Assembly: GCA_021777105.1 (NCBI GenBank)
Contig: JAIQZQ010000071.1
Span: 1 to 61,725, forward strand
Source: Candidatus Anammoxibacter sp.
GTDB lineage: Bacteria; Planctomycetota; Brocadiia; Brocadiales; Anammoxibacteraceae
Length of the DNA stretch: 61,725 nt
Reading direction: 5' to 3'
Shown: positions 36,022 to 45,100 of the stretch, in pieces
Position numbering within the stretch: position 1 is the first letter of the stretch
How the letters are laid out: each line of letters begins with the position of its first letter
The notes under the pieces: model-generated
The model's input: only the letters and a program-made list of their open reading frames with translations
Databases searched by the model: none
What the model was told of the DNA's origin: nothing
Made by a program: the position numbers and the translations under genes

Positions 36022-36047
36022 AGTTACAAGGCTTCCGCATTGTAACT
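36022..36047. repeat. GTTACAAGGC-type hairpin, degenerate
   Basis: AGTTACAA, 10-nt loop, TTGTAACT in the gap 35971-36350, which has no gene and also contains 'tactggttactgg' and 'ccagtattcagtatttag' words. Confidence 0.6.
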
Positions 36048-36131
36048 GGGTGTCCTAAGATGGCCTGCCTCTTTTCGTAATCGCCTGTAAACACTGTCGG
36101 CGCTATGGGGCTGAGCCTCTTGGAACACTGC

Positions 36132-36155
36132 GTTACAAGGCGGGAGCCTTGTAAC
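36132..36155. repeat. GTTACAAGGC-type hairpin
   Basis: GTTACAAGGC, loop ggga, GCCTTGTAAC. It is the second copy in the same gap, upstream of the asparagine-synthase gene at 36351. Confidence 0.7.
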
Positions 36156-36350
36156 AAGCGGAAACTTTTTTGCTTTTCGCCATGCGCTTTGCTCTCCGCG
36201 CATTTGTCCAGTATTCAGTATTTAGCAAATGTTATTATGAATTTCCATTAATCCAACACTCCAATACTCCAGGCTTTCAAAGTAAGCATAAAAATTAAAA
36301 ATAAATCAAATACTTTTTTAAATTATTAAATTGTTACGAAAAACAGAGCA

Positions 36351-38231
36351 ATGTGCGGAATAGCCGGCATATATAACGTAAACGAAAATTGGATTGATGC
36401 GCATAGATTAAAAAAAATGTGCGATATTCAGAAATATCGAGGCCCTGATGACGAAGGGTATTATTTTAACACGGACAATGGGAACCGTTTCTTTGAAAGG
36501 CCTCCTGAATCGGGTGTTAAGGCGTCAATTGGGCTGGGCCACAGGAGGTTGTCGATAATTGATCTTACACGCGCGGGGCGCCAGCCTATGTCGAACGAGT
36601 CAGGCAGTATCTGGTTGATTTATAACGGAGAGCTATATAATTATCGTGAGATTAAAAATGATTTGTCATCTCTGGGGCACAAATTTCAATCATCCGCTGA
36701 TTCCGAGGTTATTATCCACGCTTATGAAGAGTGGGGAAGCGATTGTTTGCGAAGATTTAACGGGATGTGGGCGTTTGCCATATGGGATGAAAGATATGAA
36801 GAGCTGTTTTTAGCCAGGGACCGGTTTGGGATAAAACCCTTCTATTATTTTGTAGATGATAAAGAGTTTATTTTTGCTTCGGAAATAAAAGCAATATTGT
36901 CCGCGCGGCCGGATGAGAACATTCCCAACATCCCATATGCCGCGCGTTTTATAGCATATGGCATAATGGATGATAAGGATGAAACGTTTTTTCGCAACAT
37001 TAAAGCTTTGCCCCCCGGCCATTTTATGACCGTCTCAAAAAATGGCGTGAAAATAGAGAAATATTGGGAACTATCGCAGGATAGTTTGCCGAATATGTAT
37101 GCCGGCGAGCATTCTTTAAATGATTTGGACGAACAGTTTCTTTATCTTTTGGAAGACTCGGTTAAAGTAAGGCTTATGAGCGACGCTCCGCTGGGCTTTA
37201 GTTTAAGCGGCGGGCTGGATTCAAGCTCTATTACTATGCTGGCGTCAAAATATTTATCTGATTTTCCAACATTTACAGCGGCTTTTGATGATAAATCGTG
37301 CGACGAATCACGTTATGCCTCTGAAGTTGCGCAAAAATGCAAAGCTCAACAATATTTTGCAAGGCCGGGCTCTTCGGAATTTATGGATTTCCTTTTAAAA
37401 ATGGTATGGCATCTTGACGAACCGTGCGCCGCGTATGGAACATTTCCGCAATGGAATGTGATGCGCGAGGCTTCAGGGCATGTTAAAGTTTTGCTGGACG
37501 GGCAGGGAGGGGATGAAATTTTAGGCGGATACCACCACTTCTTTCCTCACTATCTTACGGCTTCGCTGGAAGATCAAAATCTGGATCAAACCGCGTTTAA
37601 TAAAAGGCTAAAAAGCGTAAAGGATATGCATGGCCGGTTGGCGGCAAAACCTTATGAGGCTGAAAGCGATGAAAAGGTAAAATATAGATCGGATATACTT
37701 GCCGGTGATATAAAAGCTGATTTAACTTTCAGATCCAATGGTTTTAAAGGGCCGTTTGCAAACCATCTTGACAATGTCATGTTTTTCTCATTAACCAGAG
37801 ATGTTTTGCCGGGCCTTCTACACTATCAGGATAGGATAAGCATGGCTTTTTCAATTGAATCAAGGGTGCCGTTTCTTGATTACCGGCTGGTTGAATTCTG
37901 CTATGCGTTGCCGTATAGCGAGAAAATATCAGGGCCGGTTACAAAATCCATACTTAGGGATTCAATGAAAGGGATTCTGCCTGAAAAGATCAGAGCGCGA
38001 AAAGATAAACAGGGCTATCCTGTTCCATTGGGAAAATGGATACGATGCGAATTGCAGGATGCTGTTAAGGGTTATTTTGATTCAGACAGGTTTCGTAATC
38101 GGGGAATATTAAACACGGATATAGTGAACCAAAGATTAGATGAACATATTAAAGGCGAGCAGGACCACACCTGGGAGATATGGCGCTGGTTAACGCTTGA
38201 AGTATGGTTTAGGGAGTTTGTTGACTGTTAG
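36351..38231 (+). CDS. asnB: Asparagine synthase (glutamine-hydrolysing), second copy
   Basis: 626 aa. The glutaminase nucleophile is Cys2 (MCGIAGIY), with YRGPDDEG and YNGELYN. The synthase pyrophosphate loop is LSGGLDSSSIT near residue 287, followed by 'LLDGQGGDEILGGY'. Both domains are complete, so it should be active. In glycan clusters such proteins often amidate uronic acids. It is clearly diverged from the copy at 10940 and stands alone between repeat blocks. Confidence 0.88.
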   Translation: MCGIAGIYNVNENWIDAHRLKKMCDIQKYRGPDDEGYYFNTDNGNRFFERPPESGVKASIGLGHRRLSIIDLTRAGRQPMSNESGSIWLIYNGELYNYREIKNDLSSLGHKFQSSADSEVIIHAYEEWGSDCLRRFNGMWAFAIWDERYEELFLARDRFGIKPFYYFVDDKEFIFASEIKAILSARPDENIPNIPYAARFIAYGIMDDKDETFFRNIKALPPGHFMTVSKNGVKIEKYWELSQDSLPNMYAGEHSLNDLDEQFLYLLEDSVKVRLMSDAPLGFSLSGGLDSSSITMLASKYLSDFPTFTAAFDDKSCDESRYASEVAQKCKAQQYFARPGSSEFMDFLLKMVWHLDEPCAAYGTFPQWNVMREASGHVKVLLDGQGGDEILGGYHHFFPHYLTASLEDQNLDQTAFNKRLKSVKDMHGRLAAKPYEAESDEKVKYRSDILAGDIKADLTFRSNGFKGPFANHLDNVMFFSLTRDVLPGLLHYQDRISMAFSIESRVPFLDYRLVEFCYALPYSEKISGPVTKSILRDSMKGILPEKIRARKDKQGYPVPLGKWIRCELQDAVKGYFDSDRFRNRGILNTDIVNQRLDEHIKGEQDHTWEIWRWLTLEVWFREFVDC

Positions 38232-38697
38232 TGTCTATTTAGCGTGTTTGGACGCTTCGGTTTTAAATGATAGTATAATACGCGTAGTCGCCAAGGCAAG
38301 CCTGGGATATTGGAGCGCGAACGCAAGGGGCCGACCATGGTGGAGTGGTGGAATGAAAAGCTAAAAGCAGTCACAGATTTCACTGATGGCACAGATTAAA
38401 TAGGGAAGAACAAAGCGCTTAGCGCGAAGCGTTTTCGCTCGTTACAAGGCTCCGGCCTTGTAACGCAATGTTTCACGAGGCTCCGCCTCGTATTGCCGGC
38501 GGTATTAATTAATAATAACGAAAAAGAAGCTTAAGCCTTGCATATAACAATTTTCCAAAATTCCCATACTCCGGCTCTCTAACTTGGACAGGCCCTTGAG
38601 CTTTATGCCCCACTACTCCAAACTTATTGTATAGATAAATGCGTATAGATAAACAACTTCAAACCAAAATAACCAAAATATTTGCGGAGGAAAAGAC
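38232..38697. repeat. Repeat-rich gap, no gene
   Basis: Downstream-oriented words ('cacagatttcactgatggcaca') are followed by the hairpin GTTACAAGGC-TCCG-GCCTTGTAAC (38441-38464), ACGAGGCTCCGCCTCGT (38475-38491) and 'ccggctctctaacttggac' words as at 31560-31640. GGAGG at 38685-38689 is the ribosome site of the next gene. Confidence 0.75.
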
Positions 38698-39903
38698 TTG
38701 CGCGTAGGAATGATACTTGAAAAAGAGCTTCCGGTAAATCCGCCGGATCTAAGGGTGGAGAAGGAGGCCCGATCTCTTGTTGCGGCGGGTTATGATGTTG
38801 ATATTTTATCGTTAAAGATAAATTCAACTTTAGACCGGGAAATTGTTAACGGCCTGAATACGCACAGGATTCCAATTAATATGCTCTCTATTAATGAGTG
38901 GGAAGAGGAGTTGGTTGAAAGACATTTTCATTCAAAGGATTCGCCCTGGGTTAAAGCCGTTGAAGAGTTTATTGAGAAAAACTGCATAGACGCCGTTCAT
39001 GTTCATGACCTTCCGCTTGCCTGGGTGTCGCGCTGCGCGGCTACAAAGATGAAAATACCGATTATACTCGACATGCACGAGGTTTACCCGCCAATGGTTG
39101 AGTTTATGAGATCGAATAACAGAACCCCCTGGGACCCGGTAAACTGGGTCGCGCAATTTGAGCGAGAGTGCGTAAATAACGCCGACCGCGTAATTGTTAC
39201 GGTGGAAGAGTCTAAAACAAGATTGATCAGGCTCGGCATCCCTGAAAAGAAAATTGTTGTTGTCATGAACACAGAGAATATGGACAACATGACAGGGCGC
39301 AACTCTGGACAAAATTATGTTAAAGACTATAATGATAAATTTATAGTAACGTATGTGGGAGCGTTTGGAGAGATAAGGGGGCTTGAGTATTTAATAACGG
39401 CAACGCATAAACTCTTAACTCAAATCCCAAATATACATCTCATGCTTGTGGGAGGCGGGTATAATAAACCGGAACTTGAAAAGCTGGTTGACGATCTGGA
39501 TATAAGAAGATGCGTTACAATAACTGACTGGGTCGGGTTTGAGGAAGTTCCGCGTTTGATTGATATATCCGATGTTTGCGCTATTCCCCATATAAAGAAC
39601 GGGTTTGTGGATACAACAATCCCGCATAAACTGTTTCAATATATGCTTATGGCGAAACCCGTTGTTTCAACTAATATTGCTCCTGTTGAAAGGATAGTAA
39701 ACGAATGCCGATGCGGCGTGGTGGTTCCTGACAGAGACCCAGGCGCGTTGTCCGAAGCCCTGGCAATGTTGGCTAAGTCAAATGATATGAGAAAGCAATT
39801 GGGTGATAACGGCCAAAAGGCTGCAATGGAAAAATATAACTGGAAGATGGAAGCGGAGAAATTGCTTGCGTTGTATGGTGAGGTAGGAAAATGTAATTGG
39901 TAA
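38698..39903 (+). CDS. Glycosyltransferase family 4 protein
   Basis: 401 aa with both GT-B domains. N-terminal: RVGMILEKELPVNPPDLRVEKEARSL-type acceptor domain start (VEKEARSLVAAGYDV), VHVHDLPLAW and 'PIILDMHEVYP'. C-terminal: VTYVGAFGEIRGLEYLI, LMLVGGG, VGFEEVPRLIDISDVCAIPH, 'HKLFQYMLMAKPVVST'. The start is TTG at 38698 with GGAGG 8 nt upstream. Transfers an unknown sugar during surface-glycan assembly. Confidence 0.88.
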   Translation: MRVGMILEKELPVNPPDLRVEKEARSLVAAGYDVDILSLKINSTLDREIVNGLNTHRIPINMLSINEWEEELVERHFHSKDSPWVKAVEEFIEKNCIDAVHVHDLPLAWVSRCAATKMKIPIILDMHEVYPPMVEFMRSNNRTPWDPVNWVAQFERECVNNADRVIVTVEESKTRLIRLGIPEKKIVVVMNTENMDNMTGRNSGQNYVKDYNDKFIVTYVGAFGEIRGLEYLITATHKLLTQIPNIHLMLVGGGYNKPELEKLVDDLDIRRCVTITDWVGFEEVPRLIDISDVCAIPHIKNGFVDTTIPHKLFQYMLMAKPVVSTNIAPVERIVNECRCGVVVPDRDPGALSEALAMLAKSNDMRKQLGDNGQKAAMEKYNWKMEAEKLLALYGEVGKCNW

Positions 39904-39977
39904 TTGGTGATCAGTGATCGGATGCAGCTGGATACTTGATGCGGGATAAAAGCACGAAGCGATAAACCTTACCGCCG

Positions 39978-40001
39978 GTTACAAGGCCGGCGCATTGTAA
40001 C
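39978..40001. repeat. GTTACAAGGC-type hairpin, degenerate
   Basis: GTTACAA, 10-nt loop, TTGTAAC between the GT4 and radical SAM genes. The loop-side arm is changed exactly as at 36022-36047 (GCATTGTAAC instead of GCCTTGTAAC). Confidence 0.65.
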
Positions 40002-40046
40002 TAGTCGCAAAATATCACAAACCTACGGTAATTTAAAGGTGAAATC

Positions 40047-41462
40047 ATGAAAAACATAAAAATTGGATTTATCTATTCTAAACAGGACACATTTCAGTGT
40101 GAATATGTGCCGGTTGCTTTTGGGTATATTATTGCGTATTTAAGGAAACATTTTAGCCATGATTTCGAGTATGTGGTTACGGACAACCCTGAAGAATTGA
40201 TAAATGCGGATGTTGATATCGTTGGATTTTCTTCAGTGACAAGGGCGTTAAACAAAGCCATATCAGACGCTGGGAAGATAAAAAAATCATTAGACATTCC
40301 TCTTATACTTGGAGGCAGCCATGTGACGGGTTTGCCGGAGTCGTTGCCTAAGGTGTTTGACGTAGGTGTTGTTGGCGAAGGCGAGCAAACTTTTCTTGAG
40401 CTTATGGTACTGTTTGCGGAAAAGGGAAGAGTTGATTGCAGCGGTCTTGCAAATATTAACGGACTTGTTTATCGAGACGAGGGAACTAGTTTAAAAATTA
40501 CAGAAAAAAGACAATTTGTAGCGGAGATTGATTTGTTGCCACATCCTGAACGGGAATATTATAAAAAGTTTAACGCTGATCCATATCTCACAAGTTCGCG
40601 CGGTTGCCCGTACCGTTGTGTTTTCTGTTTAACGGCAAAAACATGGGGGTACAAATATAGATGTTTCAGCGCGAAATATGTTGTTAATGAGATAAAAAGT
40701 ATTATTAATGAATTTCCCGCCGCAGTTAAGAAAGAAGTGTTTTTTGCGGACGATCTGTTTGTAAGCAACAAGAAGAGGTTGCGCGAATTTATTAGTTGCC
40801 TTAAATCAGAAGGTTTATTAGGCAAATACAGAATAGCCGGAAATGTGCGGGCAAATCTGGTTGACAGGGAGTTTTGCGATCTGCTTATAGAAGCCGGTTT
40901 TTACAGGGTAAACTTCGGCCTGGAATCAGCCTCGGAAAAGGTTTTAAGCTATCTTAAATGCGATTCGCTTACGGTTGAACAGATTCAAAATGCCCTGAAT
41001 CTGTTGTACGAATACGGCATTGTTGTAAAAAATTCGTTTATAATAGGATCGCCCGGGGAAACTGAAGATGACCTGGCCATGACATATGAGTTTATTAACA
41101 AAAATATGCGGCAAGGGAAAATGCTTGAGGCGCTTGCTAACACGATGATACCATTTCCAGGAACCGCTATATGGGAATATGCCGCTAAAAAAGGGTTGGT
41201 TTCCGTTGATATGGACTGGGACAAGATTTCTAAATACACCTGGTTTCGAGGAGATTTGTTGCAAGGCAATTGCGACTCTCTGGACGATTGGCTAAACAAA
41301 CGCAAATCCAACGGCACAATTTACCTTGGCGATATCCCCGAGGATAAGTTCTTCAGGATCGTTGAGAAATATGAAAACGAGATAGAGGAGATTAAACGCT
41401 CAAATCCGCCCGTGCCGAATGTGGGTGAAATATATGGGTTTAAGCTGGAAGCGCGGCCATAA
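40047..41462 (+). CDS. B12-binding-domain radical SAM protein
   Basis: 471 aa. Residues about 1-140 are a cobalamin-binding-like domain ('VDIVGFSSVTRALNKAI', PLILGGSHVT, VGVVGEGEQTFLEL). The radical SAM motif is CPYRCVFC near residue 189, in SRGCPYRC. The barrel continues with FADDLFV, FGLESASEKVL and SFIIGSPGETEDD. These enzymes perform methylations, ring contractions or other hard C-C/C-P chemistry. The family is broad and the substrate is not known; neighbours point to glycan or lipid modification. Confidence 0.88.
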   Translation: MKNIKIGFIYSKQDTFQCEYVPVAFGYIIAYLRKHFSHDFEYVVTDNPEELINADVDIVGFSSVTRALNKAISDAGKIKKSLDIPLILGGSHVTGLPESLPKVFDVGVVGEGEQTFLELMVLFAEKGRVDCSGLANINGLVYRDEGTSLKITEKRQFVAEIDLLPHPEREYYKKFNADPYLTSSRGCPYRCVFCLTAKTWGYKYRCFSAKYVVNEIKSIINEFPAAVKKEVFFADDLFVSNKKRLREFISCLKSEGLLGKYRIAGNVRANLVDREFCDLLIEAGFYRVNFGLESASEKVLSYLKCDSLTVEQIQNALNLLYEYGIVVKNSFIIGSPGETEDDLAMTYEFINKNMRQGKMLEALANTMIPFPGTAIWEYAAKKGLVSVDMDWDKISKYTWFRGDLLQGNCDSLDDWLNKRKSNGTIYLGDIPEDKFFRIVEKYENEIEEIKRSNPPVPNVGEIYGFKLEARP

Positions 41463-41479
41463 ACCGCATAAAGTAAAAC

Positions 41480-41875
41480 TATATTAACCTCTTATCTCCA
41501 TTAATATAAAAATAAAAACAGAAGCAAAAGCGTTTTAACCACATATCTTCACAAATAAAAAGCAAATGATAAAACAAAATCAAAAGCTATATTAACCTCT
41601 TATCTTTATTAACATAAAAATAAAAACAGAAGCAAAAGCGTTTTAACCACATATCTTCACAAATCTCCACAAATAAAAAGCAAAGGCATAAAACTCTGAG
41701 GATAAAACAAAAGTAAAAGCAAAAGCTATATTAACCTCTTATCTTCATTAATATAAAAATAAAAACAGAAGCAAAAACGTTTTAACCACATATCTTCACA
41801 AATCTTCACAAATAAAAAGCAAAGGCATAAAACTCTGAGGATAAAACAAAAGCAAAAAATATATTAACTAGTAAA
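41480..41875. repeat. Near-tandem word repeat, three ~110-130-nt units
   Basis: A longer block of downstream-oriented words repeats three times: 'ctatattaacctcttatct', 'aaaaacagaagcaaaa', 'gttttaaccacatatcttc', then 'aaataaaaagcaaaggcat'. Units differ by small deletions, which points to recent local expansion. No gene. Confidence 0.85.
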
Positions 41876-41927
41876 CTACTTGTTATTATCTTGTTGTATT
41901 TAATGAGTCAAAAAGGAGGAAGATAAA

Positions 41928-42305
41928 ATGGATGTTGATTTGTTTAAACAGGAAGGTTACAGCCTGATTGGGGCGGCATTTGAGGTCTATAATGAGTTAG
42001 GAAATGGATTTCTTGAAGAAGTTTATCAGGAATGCATGGAGAGAGAGTTGGTCATTCAAAAAATACCATTTAGCCCCAAAACAGAACTTTCGATCTTTTA
42101 TAAGGGCGAACCACTAAAAAAGAAATATATTCCCGACCTTTTTATTTATAATGAGATTGTTGTAGAACTCAAGGCTGTTAAACAATTGAACAATGAACTC
42201 CATGCGCAGTTAATAAATTATTTAAAAATTACAAAAAAACGGGTTGGATATCTAATCAACTTTGGTTCGCCTGATGACCTTGAATGGAAACGAATGATAT
42301 ATTAA
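41928..42305 (+). CDS. GxxExxY protein, copy 1
   Basis: A 125-aa protein of the GxxExxY family (PD-(D/E)xK nuclease-like). The name motif is GFLEEVY near residue 28, and the nuclease-like residues are in IPDLFIYNEIVVELKA. Members are abundant in candidate phyla; function unknown. AAAAGGAGGAAG precedes the ATG. It is about 80% similar by eye to the copy at 43845, and the two flank the glycosyltransferase at 42720. Confidence 0.85.
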   Translation: MDVDLFKQEGYSLIGAAFEVYNELGNGFLEEVYQECMERELVIQKIPFSPKTELSIFYKGEPLKKKYIPDLFIYNEIVVELKAVKQLNNELHAQLINYLKITKKRVGYLINFGSPDDLEWKRMIY

Positions 42306-42349
42306 TTGACATCCGATACCTTAAACTACTAGTGCGTATAAAAGCATAT

Positions 42350-42700
42350 CTTATTTAAGAGCAAAAACAATATAAACCACAAATCGTCACAAATCTTCAC
42401 AAATATAATTTATATTTTGTATATTCTTCTAAATTAGTGAAGATATGAGGTTTATACGCTTTTGACTTTTAGCTTTTTTTATTAGTGAAGATATATGGGT
42501 TTAAGCTTCTGCTTTTGGCTTTTTAATTTGTGAAGATTTGTGAAGATTTGTGAAGATTTGTGAAGATATGTGGTTTATACGCTTTTGTTTTTTTTGTTTT
42601 TTAAATTTGTAATGATTTGTGTTTTTTTGAATTTAACCTCTTTTACATTTATTTTTAATTTGTGAAGATATGTGGTTTATACGCTTTTGTTTTTACTCCT
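42350..42700. repeat. Word-repeat block with inverted halves
   Basis: Near the upstream gene the words read 'aaaccacaaatcgtcacaaat'; from about 42430 they read 'ttagtgaagatatgaggttt' and 'ttgtgaagatatgtggttt' toward the next start. The two halves could pair in RNA. A short tandem of 'ttgtgaagat' (four times) is at about 42530-42570. No gene. Confidence 0.8.
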
Positions 42701-42719
42701 GTTTTTTACTTGAATTGCC

Positions 42720-43676
42720 ATGAACATATTAATGATAACCGCAAATGATCCTGCCGGGACCGGGATTATGTTTAGTAACGCTATAAATAGATATACGCCC
42801 CATAAGTGCCGCCTCATTACAACCGAGCATAGATACAATTTTATGTTTAAAAAGGATATTCATATACCTAATTTAAAGGAAGATGAATTTGACGAGGTTG
42901 AAAGGCTTTTAAATGAAGCGGATATTTTCCATTTTCATATGTTAAGCGATGAGAATATAAAGTTAGGGCCATTTTTGGTTAAGGATTACATTGGCGATAA
43001 GAAAATATTGCATCACCATCACGGCCATCCTGTTTTTAAGAAAAACACATCTGAGTTCAGGGCTAAATATAAAAAATTAGGCAGAACGGCAATTGTAAGC
43101 ACCCCTGACTTGTTGGAGCTGCTGCCTGAATCAACTTGGATACCGAATATTGTGCCTATTAACGAACCTCTATATTTGCCTCTACAAGAGATGGGTTTTA
43201 ACAACAAGATAAGGATAGGCCACTCTCCCACCAGAAAAGACCTTAAACGCACTGATATATTTGAGGATGTTATGGGAAATATAACAACGGAAAACCATAA
43301 CGTTGAAAAGGTTGTGATAAGCCTTACCCTGCATGTAAAATGCCTGGATATAAAAAGGAGCCTGGATATTTTTTTTGATCAGCTTGGCCCGTCGTTTGGA
43401 GTGTCGTCCCTTGAAGCTTTAAGCCAGGGAGTCCTTGCAATTGCAAGACTTGATTCATTCAATATAGATAGAATAAATGAATTTACCGGTTGCGATTACA
43501 CCCCATGGATAAACGTGTCTGATAAAGAGACTTTAGACAAAGCTATAAGAGGCTTGATTAATGATAGGGATTTAATTAATCAAAAAGGCGTTGAGGCAAG
43601 GGCGTTTATGGAAAAATATTGGAAAGAAGAGAGAGTTTTGAAGTTGTTGTTTAAGGTTTACGATTCTATAGTGTAA
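42720..43676 (+). CDS. Glycosyltransferase-like protein
   Basis: 318 aa, shorter than usual GT4 proteins. The N-terminus MNILMITANDPAGTGIMFSNAI is the acceptor-domain Rossmann strand; 'ILHHHHGHP' stands where the paralogues at 26820 and 31694 have GC[H/D]IR and the cysteine insert, which is absent here. The C-terminal domain (IRIGHSPTRKDLKRTD, GPSFGVSSLEALSQGVLAI) has the donor-binding pattern. Flanked on both sides by GxxExxY genes. Confidence 0.8.
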   Translation: MNILMITANDPAGTGIMFSNAINRYTPHKCRLITTEHRYNFMFKKDIHIPNLKEDEFDEVERLLNEADIFHFHMLSDENIKLGPFLVKDYIGDKKILHHHHGHPVFKKNTSEFRAKYKKLGRTAIVSTPDLLELLPESTWIPNIVPINEPLYLPLQEMGFNNKIRIGHSPTRKDLKRTDIFEDVMGNITTENHNVEKVVISLTLHVKCLDIKRSLDIFFDQLGPSFGVSSLEALSQGVLAIARLDSFNIDRINEFTGCDYTPWINVSDKETLDKAIRGLINDRDLINQKGVEARAFMEKYWKEERVLKLLFKVYDSIV

Positions 43677-43684
43677 GTGAAAAA

Positions 43685-43800
43685 AAATAGCAAAAACGCG
43701 CAAACCGCTAATTTCCTCTAATCCTTACTAATTTAAAACAAGAGCAAAAGCAATTTAAACCACTAATTTCCACTAATCTTCACTAATTTTAAATCAAGGC
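43685..43800. repeat. Word-repeat block, downstream orientation
   Basis: 'aaccgctaatttcctctaatc', 'aacaagagcaaaagcaattt' and 'accactaatttccactaatc' between the glycosyltransferase and the second GxxExxY gene. Confidence 0.75.
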
Positions 43801-43844
43801 GGATTATTATAGATCATATTTTTTGTTAAAAGGATGTCTTTAAA

Positions 43845-44222
43845 ATGGGCAGTGATATGTTAAATCAGGAAGGTTACAATCTGATTGGAGCGGCTTTTGA
43901 AGTTTATAATGAATTTGGCAATGGATTTCTTGAAGAAGTGTATCAGGAATGCCTGGAAAAAGAGTTGCTTTTTCAAAAAATACCATTTTGCCCAAAATCA
44001 GAACTATCGCTTTTTTATAAAGGAGAACTGTTAAAAAAGAAATATATCCCTGACCTTTTTGTTTACAATGAGATTATTGTGGAACTCAAGGCCGCTAAAC
44101 AATTAAACACAGATCATGATGCGCAGTTACTAAATTATTTAAAGATTACAAAAAAACGTGTTGGATATTTAATCAACTTTGGGGCGCCGGGTAGCCTTGA
44201 ATGGAAACGAATGGTATATTAA
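43845..44222 (+). CDS. GxxExxY protein, copy 2
   Basis: 125 aa, paralogue of the protein at 41928: same GFLEEVY motif, PDLFVYNEIIVELKA site and C-terminal 'KKRVGYLINFG'. The downstream DNA is also shared ('catcttatttaagagcaaa' occurs after both genes), so the duplication included flanking sequence. Function unknown. Confidence 0.85.
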   Translation: MGSDMLNQEGYNLIGAAFEVYNEFGNGFLEEVYQECLEKELLFQKIPFCPKSELSLFYKGELLKKKYIPDLFVYNEIIVELKAAKQLNTDHDAQLLNYLKITKKRVGYLINFGAPGSLEWKRMVY

Positions 44223-44339
44223 TGAACATCCCATTCTTTAAAACCCTCTAATATAAGCAGCATCTTATTTAAGAGCAAATACAATTGAAATATTATATGT
44301 CAATATACACAAACTAAAAATAATGGTATTTTATTAGTA

Positions 44340-44430
44340 TATTATAATTTGATATGGTTTTATGCTTTTAATTAGTGTTGATTAGTGAAAATTAGTGGTT
44401 TTTGCTTTTAAATCTTTTTTCTTGTTAAAC
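44340..44430. repeat. Word-repeat block, upstream orientation
   Basis: 'ttagtgttgattagtgaaaa' and 'ttagtggtttttgctttta' just before the acetyltransferase gene. Confidence 0.65.
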
Positions 44431-44434
44431 TATT

Positions 44435-44917
44435 ATGCCTATTTCAGACGATATAAAATTAGGAAAAGACGTTGTCATCCATCACCCTGATCTTGTTAAT
44501 TTATATGGATGCAATATTGGCGACGGCTCAGGAATCGGGACTTTTGTGGAGATACAGAAGAACGCGGTTATCGGCGCGTCGTGCAAGATCTCTTCTCACA
44601 GCTTTATTTGCGAAGGGGTGACAATAGCGGACAACGTGTTTGTTGGGCATGGGGTTATGTTTGTCAACGACCGTTATCCCAGGGCCACGGTAGACGGCAG
44701 AACGCAAACAGACGATGATTGGGATGTTGTTCCTATTGTTGTTAAAAAAGGGGCGTCAATCGGCAGCGGCGCGGTTATTATGTGCGGCGTGACTATTGGG
44801 AAAGAAGCAATGATAGGAGCCGGCGCGGTAGTCACAAAAGATGTGCCTGATTACAAGATTGTAATCGGCTCGCCGGCAAAAGTTGTGGGAGACATGAGGG
44901 AACGTCCTGAAAAGTAA
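44435..44917 (+). CDS. Hexapeptide-repeat acyltransferase (WbpD/WlbB-like)
   Basis: A 160-aa left-handed beta-helix transferase. Hexapeptide turns run from residue about 15 (GKDVVIHHP, GCNIGDGSGIGTFVEI, NAVIGASCKI, GVTIADNVFVGHGVMF) to the end (ASIGSGAVIMCGVTIGKEAMIGAGAVVTKDVPDYKIVIGSPAKVVG). The loop NDRYPRATVDGR is typical of the enzymes that N-acetylate UDP-3-amino uronic acids. It lies just upstream of a MocA-type dehydrogenase, as in wbp/wlb clusters. Acetyl-CoA is the likely donor. Confidence 0.85.
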   Translation: MPISDDIKLGKDVVIHHPDLVNLYGCNIGDGSGIGTFVEIQKNAVIGASCKISSHSFICEGVTIADNVFVGHGVMFVNDRYPRATVDGRTQTDDDWDVVPIVVKKGASIGSGAVIMCGVTIGKEAMIGAGAVVTKDVPDYKIVIGSPAKVVGDMRERPEK

Positions 44918-45100
44918 AAAGGCAAAAGTATTTTAACCACATATCTTCACTTATATACACTAATTTAAAAGCAAAAAACAGGGAACACAAACCGGCCGGC
45001 AAATGCCGGTTGACGGTTGGCAAGAATCAAAAATGGACTGTAATCCAGCATCCGGGAACAAGTATCAAGCAACTAATCTTAAATCTACAACCACAAAACA

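Noticed and set aside
41480..41875. CRISPR-like array
   Set aside because: The three units are near-tandem and imperfect, without constant repeats and unique spacers.
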